From: Morella rubra | Taxonomy: Eukaryota > Streptophyta > Magnoliopsida > Fagales > Myricaceae | Length of the DNA: 64,000 bases | NCBI GenBank assembly: GCA_003952965.2 | Contig: CM025852.1 | Location: 27,511,448 to 27,575,447, forward strand | Reading direction: 5' to 3' | Shown: piece after piece, positions 9,847 to 20,105 of the stretch | Numbering within the stretch: the first letter of the stretch is position 1 | How the letters are laid out: every line of letters starts with the position of its first letter | The notes under the pieces: model-generated | What the model saw: the letters and a program-made list of their open reading frames with translations, nothing else | What the model was told of the DNA's origin: nothing | The model's database searches: none | Position numbers and translations under genes: made by a program

Positions 9847-11163
9847 CAGGGGCGGAACTACACAGAGACAATGGGGGGCAGCTGTTTTTTTTTTTTATCT
9901 TAAGCTCAGCGCGCCCATTTCTATATTAAACGACTACTTCCCCCTCTCATTTCTTCTTCGTCGACCCCCCGCCCCCCTCAATTTCTTCTTCGACAGCTTT
10001 TAGCCTTCCACTGTTTGCCTCTCTCTCTCCCTCCCCTCCCTCTCCAAACTCCCTATGCATAGGCGGCCATGATGTTCTTCAATTGATTTTCCAGTGGTGG
10101 CGCCGAAACTCTGAAGGGGTTGTTCTCTGTAACAAGAGATTCATGCGAGAGGATAGAGGAGAGGATCTAAGGAAGACGAGTTACTAGGCAGTGGGCTCCA
10201 CGAAGTTATTGTATTTTTTAAGGCTTTCTTATGTTTGTGAATACAAGAAACGGAAATTAACAATGGAAAAAAAAAAAAATGCTTGCTCACAGCAAATATG
10301 AAAAAACGCCCTCTTTTATGCTAGAAACGGGGTTTTTAATCAATTGACTCTGTATTTTTTTCACATATTTTTTAGTCTCTTAAATAAATCTTAATTAACG
10401 ATTTGAAGTGTAACAAATTGTTCCGTTGTCTTAATGGTACAACATTTGAAATATGAGCATACTATTTTGGCTTCTAACCACGCCAGAAGTTTATGTTTTA
10501 ATTTTTTTTTAGTCTTCAAATATGGAGCTAAGTACACAGTCCAAATTTACATGTTGTAGTGAATTTATTCTGGACAGACCGTTATAGTTAAATTATTGGA
10601 TAAAACTAGTGTTGGGGCGTTATAGTAGAGGGACATGTGTAGAGGATAGGTGTAATTAACTTTTGTTTCTTATTAGTTTTGGTTTGAAATTTGTAGTTTG
10701 CTTTTTTCGTACTAGTTTTGGATTTTATTAGTTTAAATTTTATTGATATGCGATCAATAGATCAAAAGAAAAAAAAATATTGAGCCAAGTGCATAAAATG
10801 CTAAAAAAAATGACCCAATATAAATACAAGTTAACCGGAAACCACCACCGCTAAGGGTCGGTTTTTTCCCTTAACGGTGTAGGTGTAGGTGTAGGTGTAG
10901 GTGGTCAATATTTAAAAATTGACCTATCCGGTGTAGGTGCCGTTTTAAGCAAACTATAAAATTAGATTGATGAATTTTGTTTGTTTTGTTTTATTTAGAT
11001 AATAAATAAGTAAATAGTACGGTATGTGTATTTAATATTTTTAATTCTTAAATTTTGATATTTTAACTCTAAGCTATTTTTTTGTATTACTTAATAAAAA
11101 AATTTTTATTATTTTTTTTTTAAGAGTTCGACTCCTTTAATTAGATTTCTGATTTCGCCACTG
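9847..11163. mobile_element. Non-autonomous Tip100-like hAT element
   Basis: The left end is CAGGGGCGGAACTA; the right end read inward on the minus strand is CAGTGGCGAAATCAG. The 8-bp flanks GTTCTGTG and GTTCTCCG agree at six of eight positions, as expected for an old hAT target duplication. At 1,317 bp it has no transposase frame, so it depends on a helper. The interior has poly-T/A runs and a short GTGTAG minisatellite. Confidence 0.7.
10876..10904 (+). repeat. Short (GTGTAG)n minisatellite
   Basis: Four to five tandem copies of a GTGTAG hexamer inside the hAT-like element. It differs from the plant telomere repeat TTTAGGG. Confidence 0.75.
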
Positions 11164-11309
11164 GTTCTCCGTGTTTCTAAAAGTTTCTGGAAGGCTTTTA
11201 TGAGAAGGGGGTAGTGGTAACTTGCAGGCTCACGTTTCAAGGCGTCTAACAAAATTTTTTAACGCCACAGCTATTTCTGTTGATAAAGTTACACATCGAA
11301 CTATAATAG

Positions 11310-11780
11310 ACCGAATAGGACAAAATGCATGGCACCTCAACCGGCCTATCCGTACAACCCAAAAAACAAAAGTGGATTTCCGACGACTGTGGATTTCCGA
11401 CACAATAATAGCCAATAGGTAGGTTAAAAGTGTTAATTTCTAGTCCCATTAATTAAGTCTGTCGTTCGCATGCGTAGATTCTTTCTTTTGTCAAATGGAT
11501 GATTTTTCCGCATGAAGAAGCAAACGTACAAAACTGAAACTACTCTCGGGTCACAAAGTCAGATCGATTGTACGTTTTTATAGTTCCGGAAGGTCCTTAT
11601 ACACCCAAGGCCACTTAAGACTTTTTAATTGTGGATTGGATGGAAGCCTTAGCTAGGCAGGCAAAAAGACAATCTTATACTGCTTCTTGTTTCCTTTGAT
11701 TATGTGATATTTGTCGGTTGAATTGAAGACAAATCAGATAAGAGATGGAAAGACATTCAAGTTTTTAAATTGGTCTAATG
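11310..11780 (+). repeat. Dispersed flank module, copy 5
   Basis: Matches 290-830 along most of its length (AAAATGCATGGCACCTCAAC, GTGGATTGGATGGAAGCC, GGCAGGCAAAAAGACAATC). The GCGCATGCAC core has decayed, but a TGCATGG motif persists. The segment from 11,781 to 12,100 shows no gene. Confidence 0.55.
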
Positions 11781-12099
11781 CTTGATCCTCTTGCTAGCCA
11801 TGCAGTACTTGCTTGTGCACCATGACATTATCGAAACATATACAGCTAATAGCACCCGTGAAAGGACTCGATCGCGCAATCCGAAACTGCAGTTGGATAT
11901 AAGATTCTAAGCCGAAATCAGACACGGTTTAAAAATCCTTTAGAAAATGACTCAACGTATGGTTGCTGAAACTGCAAGAAATCAATCACTTGGGTTTAGT
12001 AGCAGTACCACTGGTTAGGCACTACTGCGGGACCAATTTTACTACCTCTGCAGTCTTTAAATTAAAAAGAGTAATTTTGTTGCACTGAAAGAAGATCAC

Positions 12100-12470
12100 G
12101 ACAAAACCAGTGGAATTTAAAGACTTGTTTGGTTGAGAATAAAATCATGTTTTTCGTTATTTTCGCGTAACCGATAAGTCATGTATTAATAGATCATCAA
12201 AAGGTTGAGGACGAAAACTTACCAACAGTTTCAGCTTATTATAACATATACAGTAATGCTGCAGTTGAATTCAAACACTTATAGCTTAATATATATAAAA
12301 TATGTAGCAACCCTACAGTAGAATTCAAATACTCTGCTCACCTCACTTATTACAATTACTTTAGCAATAAAACAACTCTAGCAACTAGTCCAGCAAGAAG
12401 AGAATTTAGAGAAAGAGATCGAGAGTGAGAAATGAGACAGTTGAGATAAGGAAAATTATGAAGCGAGCAT
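12100..12470 (-). other. 3' flank of gene C
   Basis: No gene. It contains the downstream block shared by all type-1 loci (AAAGACTTGTTTGGTTGAG, CAGTTTCAGCTTATTATAAC) and the roughly 76-bp repeated segment with GAATTCAAA. This shows that the duplication unit extends several hundred bases beyond the stop codon. Confidence 0.55.
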
Positions 12471-12953
12471 TCAGCCCGCATGAACACCAAAAGTCAAAGC
12501 GTTAACTTTTTTGTATGCTTTAATCATGCAGCCGTTGATCTCCTCACAACTTTGGCATCTCAATGCAAAAATTCCAACGGTATCTCCTATGTCAAGCATC
12601 TTCTCACGTGCAAACTCCTTCCACCCTTTTCCTCTAAGATAATATCTATCACCTCTGTGAAACTGCATTGCCTTGGACTGCATACATTCGTCAAAGAACG
12701 GAAAATTCTCTTCAGGCACGTTGGGTTGGTCTTGCCTCCGTATATAAATACCATGTGATTCATTTATGTCATTATCACATAGTGTCTTCTCCAAGAACAG
12801 GTATTCGGGTCCAGACTTAACGTTTGTAGTATCCTGCAGACATCTAGAACACCGATGGCCCAACCCCAGAGAATAAATACGATTCTCGCCTAAACCTGCA
12901 CCTTCCTCTATTGCACCCCAGGCCAAATTGATCATGTTTCCAGCTTCTGCCAT
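12471..12953 (-). CDS. B3-like protein with CxxC knuckles, type 1 (gene C)
   Basis: Predicted 160-residue protein from an ATG located as in the sister genes. The N-terminal knuckle CSRC is at 35-38 and the C-terminal CQSC at 133-136, with Cys 142 nearby. Between them are the B3-type landmarks SHGIYI, FPFFDE, FHRGDRYYLRGKGWKEFA and IGDTVGIFAL. The upstream leader offers the best splice donor of the family (ATATCG|GTAATC at 13,167/13,166) and an acceptor just before the coding exon, so a 5'-UTR intron of about 190 bp is likely. C stands alone in the loop of IR-1 and is the most divergent type-1 member by eye. Probable DNA-binding protein; target unknown. Confidence 0.65.
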   Translation of the reverse strand: MAEAGNMINLAWGAIEEGAGLGENRIYSLGLGHRCSRCLQDTTNVKSGPEYLFLEKTLCDNDINESHGIYIRRQDQPNVPEENFPFFDECMQSKAMQFHRGDRYYLRGKGWKEFAREKMLDIGDTVGIFALRCQSCEEINGCMIKAYKKVNALTFGVHAG

Positions 12954-13271
12954 TCCCGTAGTTGCCAAACTGGGGTACGAAGAAAAGATGAGGTAAATAT
13001 TGATATTTCAGCAGTAATGGCCAATTATATATAAGTGCCTAAAAAAAACCTTTTCACCCCAAAAAAAATGCCTAAAATGAAAAATAAATAATGCTCGTCC
13101 AGCATGTAGTATTCTCAAAACAGAAATAAGAAGTAAAATCTCACTAATATATGCAGGATAGATTACCGATATGGAAGAGCAACAGCTGGTATATGTGTGG
13201 ACTTCTTTTGCGCGGAGGTATAGGTGTCTTTGTTGTGAAGTTATGCGACTGATCAAGCCTGGGTTCGACTA

Positions 13272-13281
13272 GTACTTATAG
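13272..13281 (-). promoter_or_regulatory. TATA box of gene C
   Basis: CTATAAGTAC on the minus strand, about 105 bp upstream of the proposed 5'-UTR intron donor. The same element lies upstream of D (14,030). Confidence 0.5.
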
Positions 13282-13738
13282 ATAGTGTAAAGCTCGCAGG
13301 AGCAAACAAAATCAACTCAGCGTTCACACGTCTAAATGCAACGTCCTTTCACAATCATAGTGACCTTTTCAATCCTACTAGTCAACAGATAAATTAAGAT
13401 TCTTTGAGCCGTACACATGTCTCTATCAGTCTTCTATTGTGAATTTGTTGGACTTTCATTAGAAGTTTTTATGCGTGCCGACCAGACAGTCTCGTAACAG
13501 TCCATATGGATATACCAGCTTTCACTAAGATGAGCCGAATCCTCAAGGAATTCAGAACAGTTCCAATCACATGACGATTGATTGTAGACAGACAATGATT
13601 GCCACGGAAGTGATCAAAGGAGGTTGATAGCCGGCTGCTAACAACTTCAAAGGCATGTCATCCTTAGCAGAAGATCCATGTTGGCTGAGCTGGGATATAA
13701 TCTCAAGTATCCTGTGGAAGCAGAACAGCCATCTATTT

Positions 13739-13819
13739 CCTGAGAATGGGTGCATGCTTTCTTTTGACAAACAGCCTCCAGATAATTTGACTGCATCTTG
13801 ATCCATTCGTGTGATTTGA
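13739..13819 (-). pseudogene. Orphan B3-like exon fragment, mirror copy
   Basis: Inverted copy of 8,525-8,605, encoding DQDAVKLSGGCLSKES on the minus strand. A longer open frame runs on to 13,567, but the extra residues do not look like B3 sequence. Confidence 0.5.
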
Positions 13820-14028
13820 CTGCCCCCACATTGTCGGTAGTTATCCAACCAAGCTGGAGTTGTTTAATTGTTTATAATGGAATCTAAAGAATATTCTCTT
13901 GAGTTCCAGATTTAGTTACTGTGAAAAGACGAAAAGCTGGCTTGGGTCCACGTCGAAGCTACACCCATCAAAAGAATCTTTGATACGTTGACTAATAGGA
14001 CAAAAAGTCACTTAGCTGGAGCTTCACT

Positions 14029-14037
14029 CTATAAGTA
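14029..14037 (+). promoter_or_regulatory. TATA box of gene D
   Basis: CTATAAGTA, about 325 bp before the start codon and just upstream of the conserved leader. Confidence 0.45.
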
Positions 14038-14358
14038 CCGGCCTTACAAGCCCAACTTCACAAGCACCTATTCCTCTGCGCAAAACAGTCGACACATATA
14101 CGGCCTGTTGCTATTCGATATCGGTCATCTATCCTCTATATATTAGTGAGATTTTTCTTCTTCTCTGTTAATTTTGAGAATACTACTTGCTGGGCACGCA
14201 TTATTTGTTTTTCATTTCTGACATTTTTTTTTACGTGAAAAGATTCCTTTTAGACATTTATAATTGGCCCTAATTTAAAAGGCCCCTTTACGTTTTTACT
14301 GCTAAAATATCAATATTTACTTCATCTTTTCTTTGACTCCAATTTGACAACTACAGGA

Positions 14359-14811
14359 ATGACAGGAGTAAACACGAATTTGGCCTTCAGTGGTCGTATT
14401 ACTTATTCTATGGGGCAGAGCCATGTGTGTCCTAGATGTTTGTGTAAGTCTGAATACGTTATGTCTGGACTTGAAGACATGATCTCGGTGAAAAAATTGT
14501 CACATAGTGACATAACAGATTTCTCACATGGAATTTATATACCGAGAAAAGACAAAGACAAAGTGCCTGAAGCGAAAGTTCCATTCTTTGACCAAAATAG
14601 TCAGCCCATAGAAATGGAATTTCACAGATCAGGTAAAAAAATTTTTGTCAAAGGTTCATGGTGGAACATTAAATCTGTTGGAGAAAAGGAGCTTAAAGAA
14701 GGAGATACCGTCGAGATTTTTGCGTTGAAGTGCCGACGTTGTGGGGAGATCAAAGGCTGCAAGATTAAAGTTGAATACAAAAAATTAGATGGTTTGACTT
14801 TTGATGCTTGA
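14359..14811 (+). CDS. B3-like protein with CxxC knuckles, type 1 (gene D)
   Basis: Predicted 150-residue protein. The chosen ATG follows a splice-like ACTACAG by two bases. The frame is open further upstream but that part reads through intron-like sequence. Knuckles are CPRC (24-27, plus Cys 29) and CRRC (125-128, plus Cys 134). B3 landmarks between them: VKKLSHSDITD, HGIYIPRKD, VPFFDQ, the KKIFVKGSWW strand and KEGDTVEIFAL. It is the partner of B in IR-1. A TATA box and a leader with the donor-like ATATCG|GTCATC lie upstream. The C-terminus stops at LTFDA, whereas F and I run on. Probable DNA-binding protein. Confidence 0.7.
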   Translation: MTGVNTNLAFSGRITYSMGQSHVCPRCLCKSEYVMSGLEDMISVKKLSHSDITDFSHGIYIPRKDKDKVPEAKVPFFDQNSQPIEMEFHRSGKKIFVKGSWWNIKSVGEKELKEGDTVEIFALKCRRCGEIKGCKIKVEYKKLDGLTFDA

Positions 14812-14933
14812 ATGCTCCCTTCAGTTGCCTTTTCTCACCTGTCTTATTTCTCTCTCGATCTCTTGCTCTAAATTCTCTTCTTGTTGGAGTATTTTTATTT
14901 GTAATAAGTGAGTTTGTTGAGGTGAACAAAGCA

Positions 14934-15065
14934 TTTGAATTCTACTGTAGGGTTACTGCATACGCAGTCATAATAAGCTGAAACTCATATTATATGTGAG
15001 CCGTAAGTGTTTGAATTCTACTGCAGGATTACTGCATATGTTATAATAAGCTGAAACTGTTGGGA
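14934..15065 (+). repeat. 76-bp tandem duplication in type-1 3' flank
   Basis: Two copies start at 14,934 and 15,010 with TTTGAATTCTACTG and end with AATAAGCTGAAACT. The same doublet follows genes B, C, F and I, so it was fixed before the type-1 copies spread. Confidence 0.7.
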
Positions 15066-15119
15066 AGTTTGCATCCTCATCCTTCTGATCTGTTATTGCC
15101 TGAAGTATTAGAAAGTGTA

Positions 15120-15360
15120 TGGGTCCCACTCTTAAGAAAGCTTCTATTTTCAGTGCATGCGCTGATTGCAGAATCAATATTGGCTATCCACTTTTTGTTT
15201 TTCGTACGGACAGCGTTCAGGTGCCGTGCATTTTATGCCATTCGTGTCTATTTTGGTGTTAGCTAGAGACTGTGGGACCATAAGAGACAACAACGAGCTG
15301 TTCCTTCTGTCTTTTCCACATGCACTCAGAGGAAGAAAGAACAGCACACGTGGCAGTGAC
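15120..15360 (-). repeat. Dispersed flank module, copy 6 (inverted)
   Basis: Inverse of the module at 5,725-5,965, joined directly to the 3' flank of gene D. It retains the RY core (TGCATG on this strand). Confidence 0.6.
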
Positions 15361-15379
15361 CTAGCCCTACGCTTTTGGA

Positions 15380-17500
15380 AAACACCGACCATCAAAAAAA
15401 ATTTTAATATTCCAAAATTTTAGTTTTGAAATAATTAATTCAAAATATTTATCAAATAAAATAACATATCTTATCAAATCATTTTTTTTATTACAATAAA
15501 TATAAAAAATTCATTCAAATTATATTTTAACCTTTTCATCGATGTTCATAAAATTTATTTTTCTCTTTTTATTTTTACACTAATTTTTATAAAATTTTAT
15601 TTTATTCACAATTTTTTTTTACAAAACTTCATAAAATTTTAATTTTCTCAATTTTAATAATATTTATCAAATATTTTACTTAATTAGAGTTTGCAAATAC
15701 ATCTAGTCCTGTTCGGTGGAAACTGCATTCACACGTATCTAAAATACCTCAATGCTAACGGGGCCATCAACGTCTGACGAGTGATATGACTTTGGCGAGG
15801 TCATTGATAAAAGCAACAGCTAGCTTTTTCTTTTCCAAATATAAGGACTAATTCGGCTCTGCGACTTGAAAACCGCCCGCCAGCTTTTGTCTTTTCTTCT
15901 GGAAAGTTCGATGTTTTGGTATTATTTAATTTAATCTTTTAGTATTATTTAATTAAAAGTAGTTTGGTTAAGCTGTCTCTTTCAATGTTGGTATAGTACA
16001 AAACGAAGCGACTTGGCACTACATGATCGTCATGTTGATCACATGCAGAAAGGTGAGTAGGATTATTGAAAGGAGCTAATGGCAATTTGATCGTCCAAAC
16101 AAATATTATATTATAAAAGGAATAGGAGACGTGAAAATTAAGGACATCTTGTCGATACTCTACACAACAAATTAAACGGTGAGGCTAGACCCAGAAAAAT
16201 CTTTTGAAAAAATGATCACAACAAATCCAAAAAATCAGAGAGTATCGACAAGGTTGAAATCCTTAATTTGATCATCTGAAAGTTCCAAAGGAACACGCTA
16301 ATGCTGCAAAAAGAAGCATTAACCATGACATAGCACTTGCGGTAAAAAGGACTAAAAATCTTAATATACACTACTATAGTGTGCATGTTGATCCCAATGC
16401 AAGACGAGTTGGTAGGATTTGCTCAATAATGTTACGTCAAGGAAATCTACTGGGCTCCTAGCTTGCAATCGAAAATATTTGACCACAAAATGAAGAAACT
16501 TACACTATTATGTACATAGAATTTAGATTTATTTCTTTAAATTACAGTCCTCACTTTACATATTTTGTACAATTTCTCTCCGCACAAAATCTTTTCTTGT
16601 CTACTATTACACTCTACTTTTTGGTTTTCTACTTTATTTTGAGTCAACAGAATACAAATACCTCAGGAAGCCTAAAGAGTGAAAGCTTAGACTTCTTCGA
16701 TCTCAAATTTTTCTAACCATTGTACAGCTGTGTAACACGTATGCCCTAACTCACAAAGTATAGAAAATTCAATATAAAATACAATAAAGCATAATGTAGT
16801 TGCTGCTATAGTATTGTACTTGTGCTCCAAAAGATTGTTCTTTTCTACTTTGGTCTTACGTCTTTCTGCTGAAAGCGATTTTTCTTTAATTTTTCTTTTT
16901 GTCTTACTCTTGTACGCTCAACCTGATCAAAATTGTTCTTTTCTGATTTTGTCTTACGAGCCTCCTGTTCGTCTATATATACTTGCACACCCATAACCCA
17001 CATGACCTTGAGTTGCATAACTTCATAGAAGACACCGATACATGTAGCTGTCCGATATCGTTCATCAATCCTTCATATACTGGTGATTTTCTTCTTCTTT
17101 TCTGTTTTGAAACCACTACTTGCTGGGCACTGATCCTTCAAATATTGGTGATTTTCTTCTTCTTTTCTGTTTTGAAACTACTACTTGCTGGGCACTTTTT
17201 TGTTTGAGGAAAATATTTGCTTTTTATCCAGTACTCACCAAAATTCGTTATGCTGAAATATCCATATTCACCTCATCTCTTATTTTATGTGATTTTCTGA
17301 AGTTATAGATCCATGAACTTTATTTCTAGTTTGACTCGGTAATGAGTCTATAGAGCATAAATTGTGCCAATTAGAGATTGATTCTGCGAAAATATGGAAG
17401 CTCAGATAGAAAGATACTAATATTATAACTTCATACAATGCTTTATCACTAGTTCTTTTTCTTCGAATTTGATAATTGTAGGACCAGGCGCTAGCTCAAC
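15380..17500. other. Intergenic DNA and leader of gene E
   Basis: Inverted copy of about 3,612-5,720. It includes the TATA box CTATATATAC at about 16,972-16,981 and the doubled 65-bp leader (about 17,072-17,198). No additional gene is seen. Confidence 0.5.
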
Positions 17501-17501
17501 C

Positions 17502-17899
17502 ATGAGCGCAACATGCCCGATATGTAGCCGTGAGACTGTCAAGTTTCGAAAAGTGTTTGAGAAGCAACTGTCGCAAGAAGACATACAAGGAGACCATGGA
17601 GCTTATATACCAAAGAACGATGCAGTGAAATTGTGCGGAGGACAGCTTGCAAATGAGAATGGAGATTCTATTCTGCTTTTCTATGACGTTCAAAAAAACC
17701 CATGGGAAATGCGCTTATGTCGAAGAGGAAGAAAATATTTTCTCACCGGAAAGTGGAGCCAATTGTTCGTGCGAAGGAATATCTTATAAGCGAAGGACGT
17801 ACAGTGACTTTCTACAGGCTGAGCTGCCCAAGTTGTGGGGAGAACATAGGCTACACAATTGGAGTGCTTCAACCATTTGGACAGCTGATCATAGTTTAG
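17502..17899 (+). pseudogene. Frameshifted type-2 B3-like gene (E)
   Basis: Up to about residue 87 the protein equals gene A apart from K for R at residue 21. At the GKWSQ segment one base is missing compared with A, G and H (about 17,763). The first frame therefore ends after a few wrong residues, at 17,789. The remaining B3 strand and the second knuckle (CPSC) continue in another frame to 17,899. The product would lack the last B3 strands and the C-terminal CxxC. All other signals are intact, so the lesion is recent or a base-call error. Confidence 0.75.
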
Positions 17900-18300
17900 C
17901 CCAGGAAAATCTTTTGGCCTTAAATATCCTTAGTTATTTTCTAAGTGGTTTAAATATCTTGTTTTAAAATAATCCTTTTATTTCTAAAATAACCAGTGAA
18001 TCACGAAGCTGTGATATAATTAAAATAATCCTTCTGAACGTCGTCTCATGAGACGCTGACTATGGCTGCGAGCATAGATTAATTAATGTACTAACGAAAA
18101 ATTATAGAATTAAGCCACAACATTTTACTGGGCCAAATGCATCATGCACGATCACCTGGACACTCTTTAATTGTTTACAATGCCAATTAGGTCTATATAT
18201 GCATATATATGGAACCTTAAATATTCCACCTGTTTACGCCAATATTGCTTAGGTCAGGATCTACACCGTCTGATCACGAACAATATTATTTCACCGAGTA

Positions 18301-19330
18301 TTGCAGCCAAAACTGGTAGCAGTTTCAAACTACATTTCGTTTGCCAATCCTAAAGCACCACTCTATCCACGCCTTGCTCAGGGGAAGTCTTGGAATGAGG
18401 TAACTATGGTTCCATGTCCAATCTTCTCGGAGATGTGGATTACGGGTTCCAAAGCAATATCCATGTCAAAAAATCAGATCTAAAGTTCTCATTCCATATT
18501 CTGAGTAAGCCGGATGGACATTGATCATGAATTCCGAAGCAACAGGTTTGATGCTGAGAGGCTTGTTTTTTCAAGACAATAATTCCCTATCACAGTTCTC
18601 ACTTGTCCTTCTTGAAATAGTCGTTTGGTTAATGTATATCTTCACATGCTTCATACTTGATGCTAGTAAATCTTTTACAAATCCTAGAATCACAAAGGGA
18701 TTCTTTTTTTTTTTTTTAGCCTTGCTGTGACATTCAACTTATACATGCAGAATTTTTGATGCAGATGACAGTTACCTGGACAAGTGGCTATGACATAAGC
18801 GAAGCTGTTCCATTCGTTGAGTAGGGTCTGAAGGGAGCAACTGCAATTAAAACCCCAGCTGGAACGTTGACCTTTGATCGAAGGAGCATGTGCGGTAAGA
18901 TCCCTTTCTTCTACTCATGGGTGCATCATGGTGGAAACTTTTGTGCCGTAAGATCCATTTCATTTACTCATGGTTTCATCTTGGTAAAGTTCATACTTCT
19001 AACTATATAGACTCTGTTGCATCGTGAAAGGGAAATTAATGCAGTATCATTTGCATAAGGCAGTTCCCATGTTAATCTGCAGGTTCACCTGCATGAACTG
19101 TTGGCTGGTGTGATCCGGGTTTCATTCATACAAGTTTCTTAAAGGAGCTGTGGCCGAACTCTGTGTAGGCATTTCAAGTTTCCCTTTCCTTGACTTTGAA
19201 GTATCATGACAGATTGACTCTGTCCTGAAGGTTGTTATGATCTATTTCAGGTACACTTACAGGATGGGACATATCTTATCTAAAGGATCACGTATCTGGA
19301 GCAAGTAATACACATTTAAGTCGTCCCCCA
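18301..19330 (+). pseudogene. PAP: Purple acid phosphatase 5' fragment, third copy
   Basis: Four exon-like blocks match the first part of the palindrome copies: 18,301-18,399, 18,765-18,894, 19,083-19,164 and 19,251-19,330. They encode family-typical stretches such as ISFANPKAPLYPRLAQGKSW and MTVTWTSGYDI. Premature stops TAG (in VPFVE*), TGA (in SPA*TVGW) and TAA (in IWSK*) interrupt it. The fourth block is cut before the GDMG metal motif: about 120 bp present in the palindrome are absent here. Homology continues in intron sequence to about 19,479. The catalytic half is absent. These three stops recur in the right palindrome copy but not in the left one. Confidence 0.85.
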
Positions 19331-19479
19331 GAACCTGTTGCTTATCTTGAGCACACAGGTGCAGCATCAGGACATCTCAAATAAGACATCAATAACGTCT
19401 TTGCTTCTCACGTAACATAAAGATGAAGTGATGAAATTCGACATAATAGTGGTAAATTTTAGCAAACAGAATGATGTCA

Positions 19480-20105
19480 ATTTTTTTCAAGAACCATATT
19501 CTCGAGTTAACTGGATTTTTCGTCTCTGATCTGTAAAAAGGCATTGGCCATTTCAACTGAGGACTGAGTCTCCAAAACAAAGAAACAAAACAGAGCAAAG
19601 ATCACTCTTATTAAGGATGAGTCCGAGATTGAGACTTTAGAAATTTGAAATATCTCCTATGGCGAACGGCAATAGATTTCTTTTTCTGCCTTGTTTCTTC
19701 TTTCCAGCTTTTGGCAATGTCATCTGCTACGCTTATGGCATCCAGAGATGCACCAGAGAGACCTCTCTTTGTGAACCCAACTGCATAGAGATGCACAAGA
19801 GAGACCTCTCTTTGTGCGATTTGGCGATCATCCGTGCGAGGGAAGAAGACGATCTGTGCGAGAGCGAACTAGAGAGACGAACTAGAGAGAGAGTCGAATG
19901 CTTCAGCGATCTGGTCTCACGGGTCTGGCAAAGAAAACAGGTCTGGGTCAGTCAAACGGGTCAGTTTCATGGGTTAACTTCATTAATTGACGTGGACCCT
20001 CCCTCAACCGTGGATGACTAAGTTTTAATCTCATCCTTTGCTTCACTTGGCTTCACACGATAACTCTTAGCACAATAACCGAATCCCCAATTTAACTACC
20101 TTTGC
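19480..20105 (+). other. Unassigned DNA with an orphan open frame
   Basis: Homology to the palindrome stops at about 19,479 and single-copy sequence follows until the hAT-like element. A 120-codon frame (19,659-20,021) has no recognisable motif. It contains a 29-base near-repeat (from 19,743 and 19,785), each with a small hairpin AGAGAGACCTCTCT. I do not call it a gene. The last eight bases (ACCTTTGC) are the probable outer target duplication of the adjacent element. Confidence 0.4.

Larger units (their letters stand above)
13738..18290 (-). repeat. Right arm of older inverted repeat IR-1
   Basis: Reverse complement of 2,813-5,990 and 7,288-8,606, without the 1.3-kb segment. It contains genes D and E. 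Its outer part continues without a break into the purple acid phosphatase fragment at 18,301, whereas the left arm stops at 2,813. The loop of IR-1 is 8,607-13,737. Confidence 0.8.

Noticed and set aside
10876-10904. Possible telomere-like repeat
   Set aside because: The unit is GTGTAG, not TTTAGGG, and lies inside a hAT-like element.
19659-20021. 120-codon frame in single-copy DNA
   Set aside because: Cys-rich start and internal near-repeat looked interesting, but no homology can be recognised, and the frame contains an obvious tandem near-repeat.
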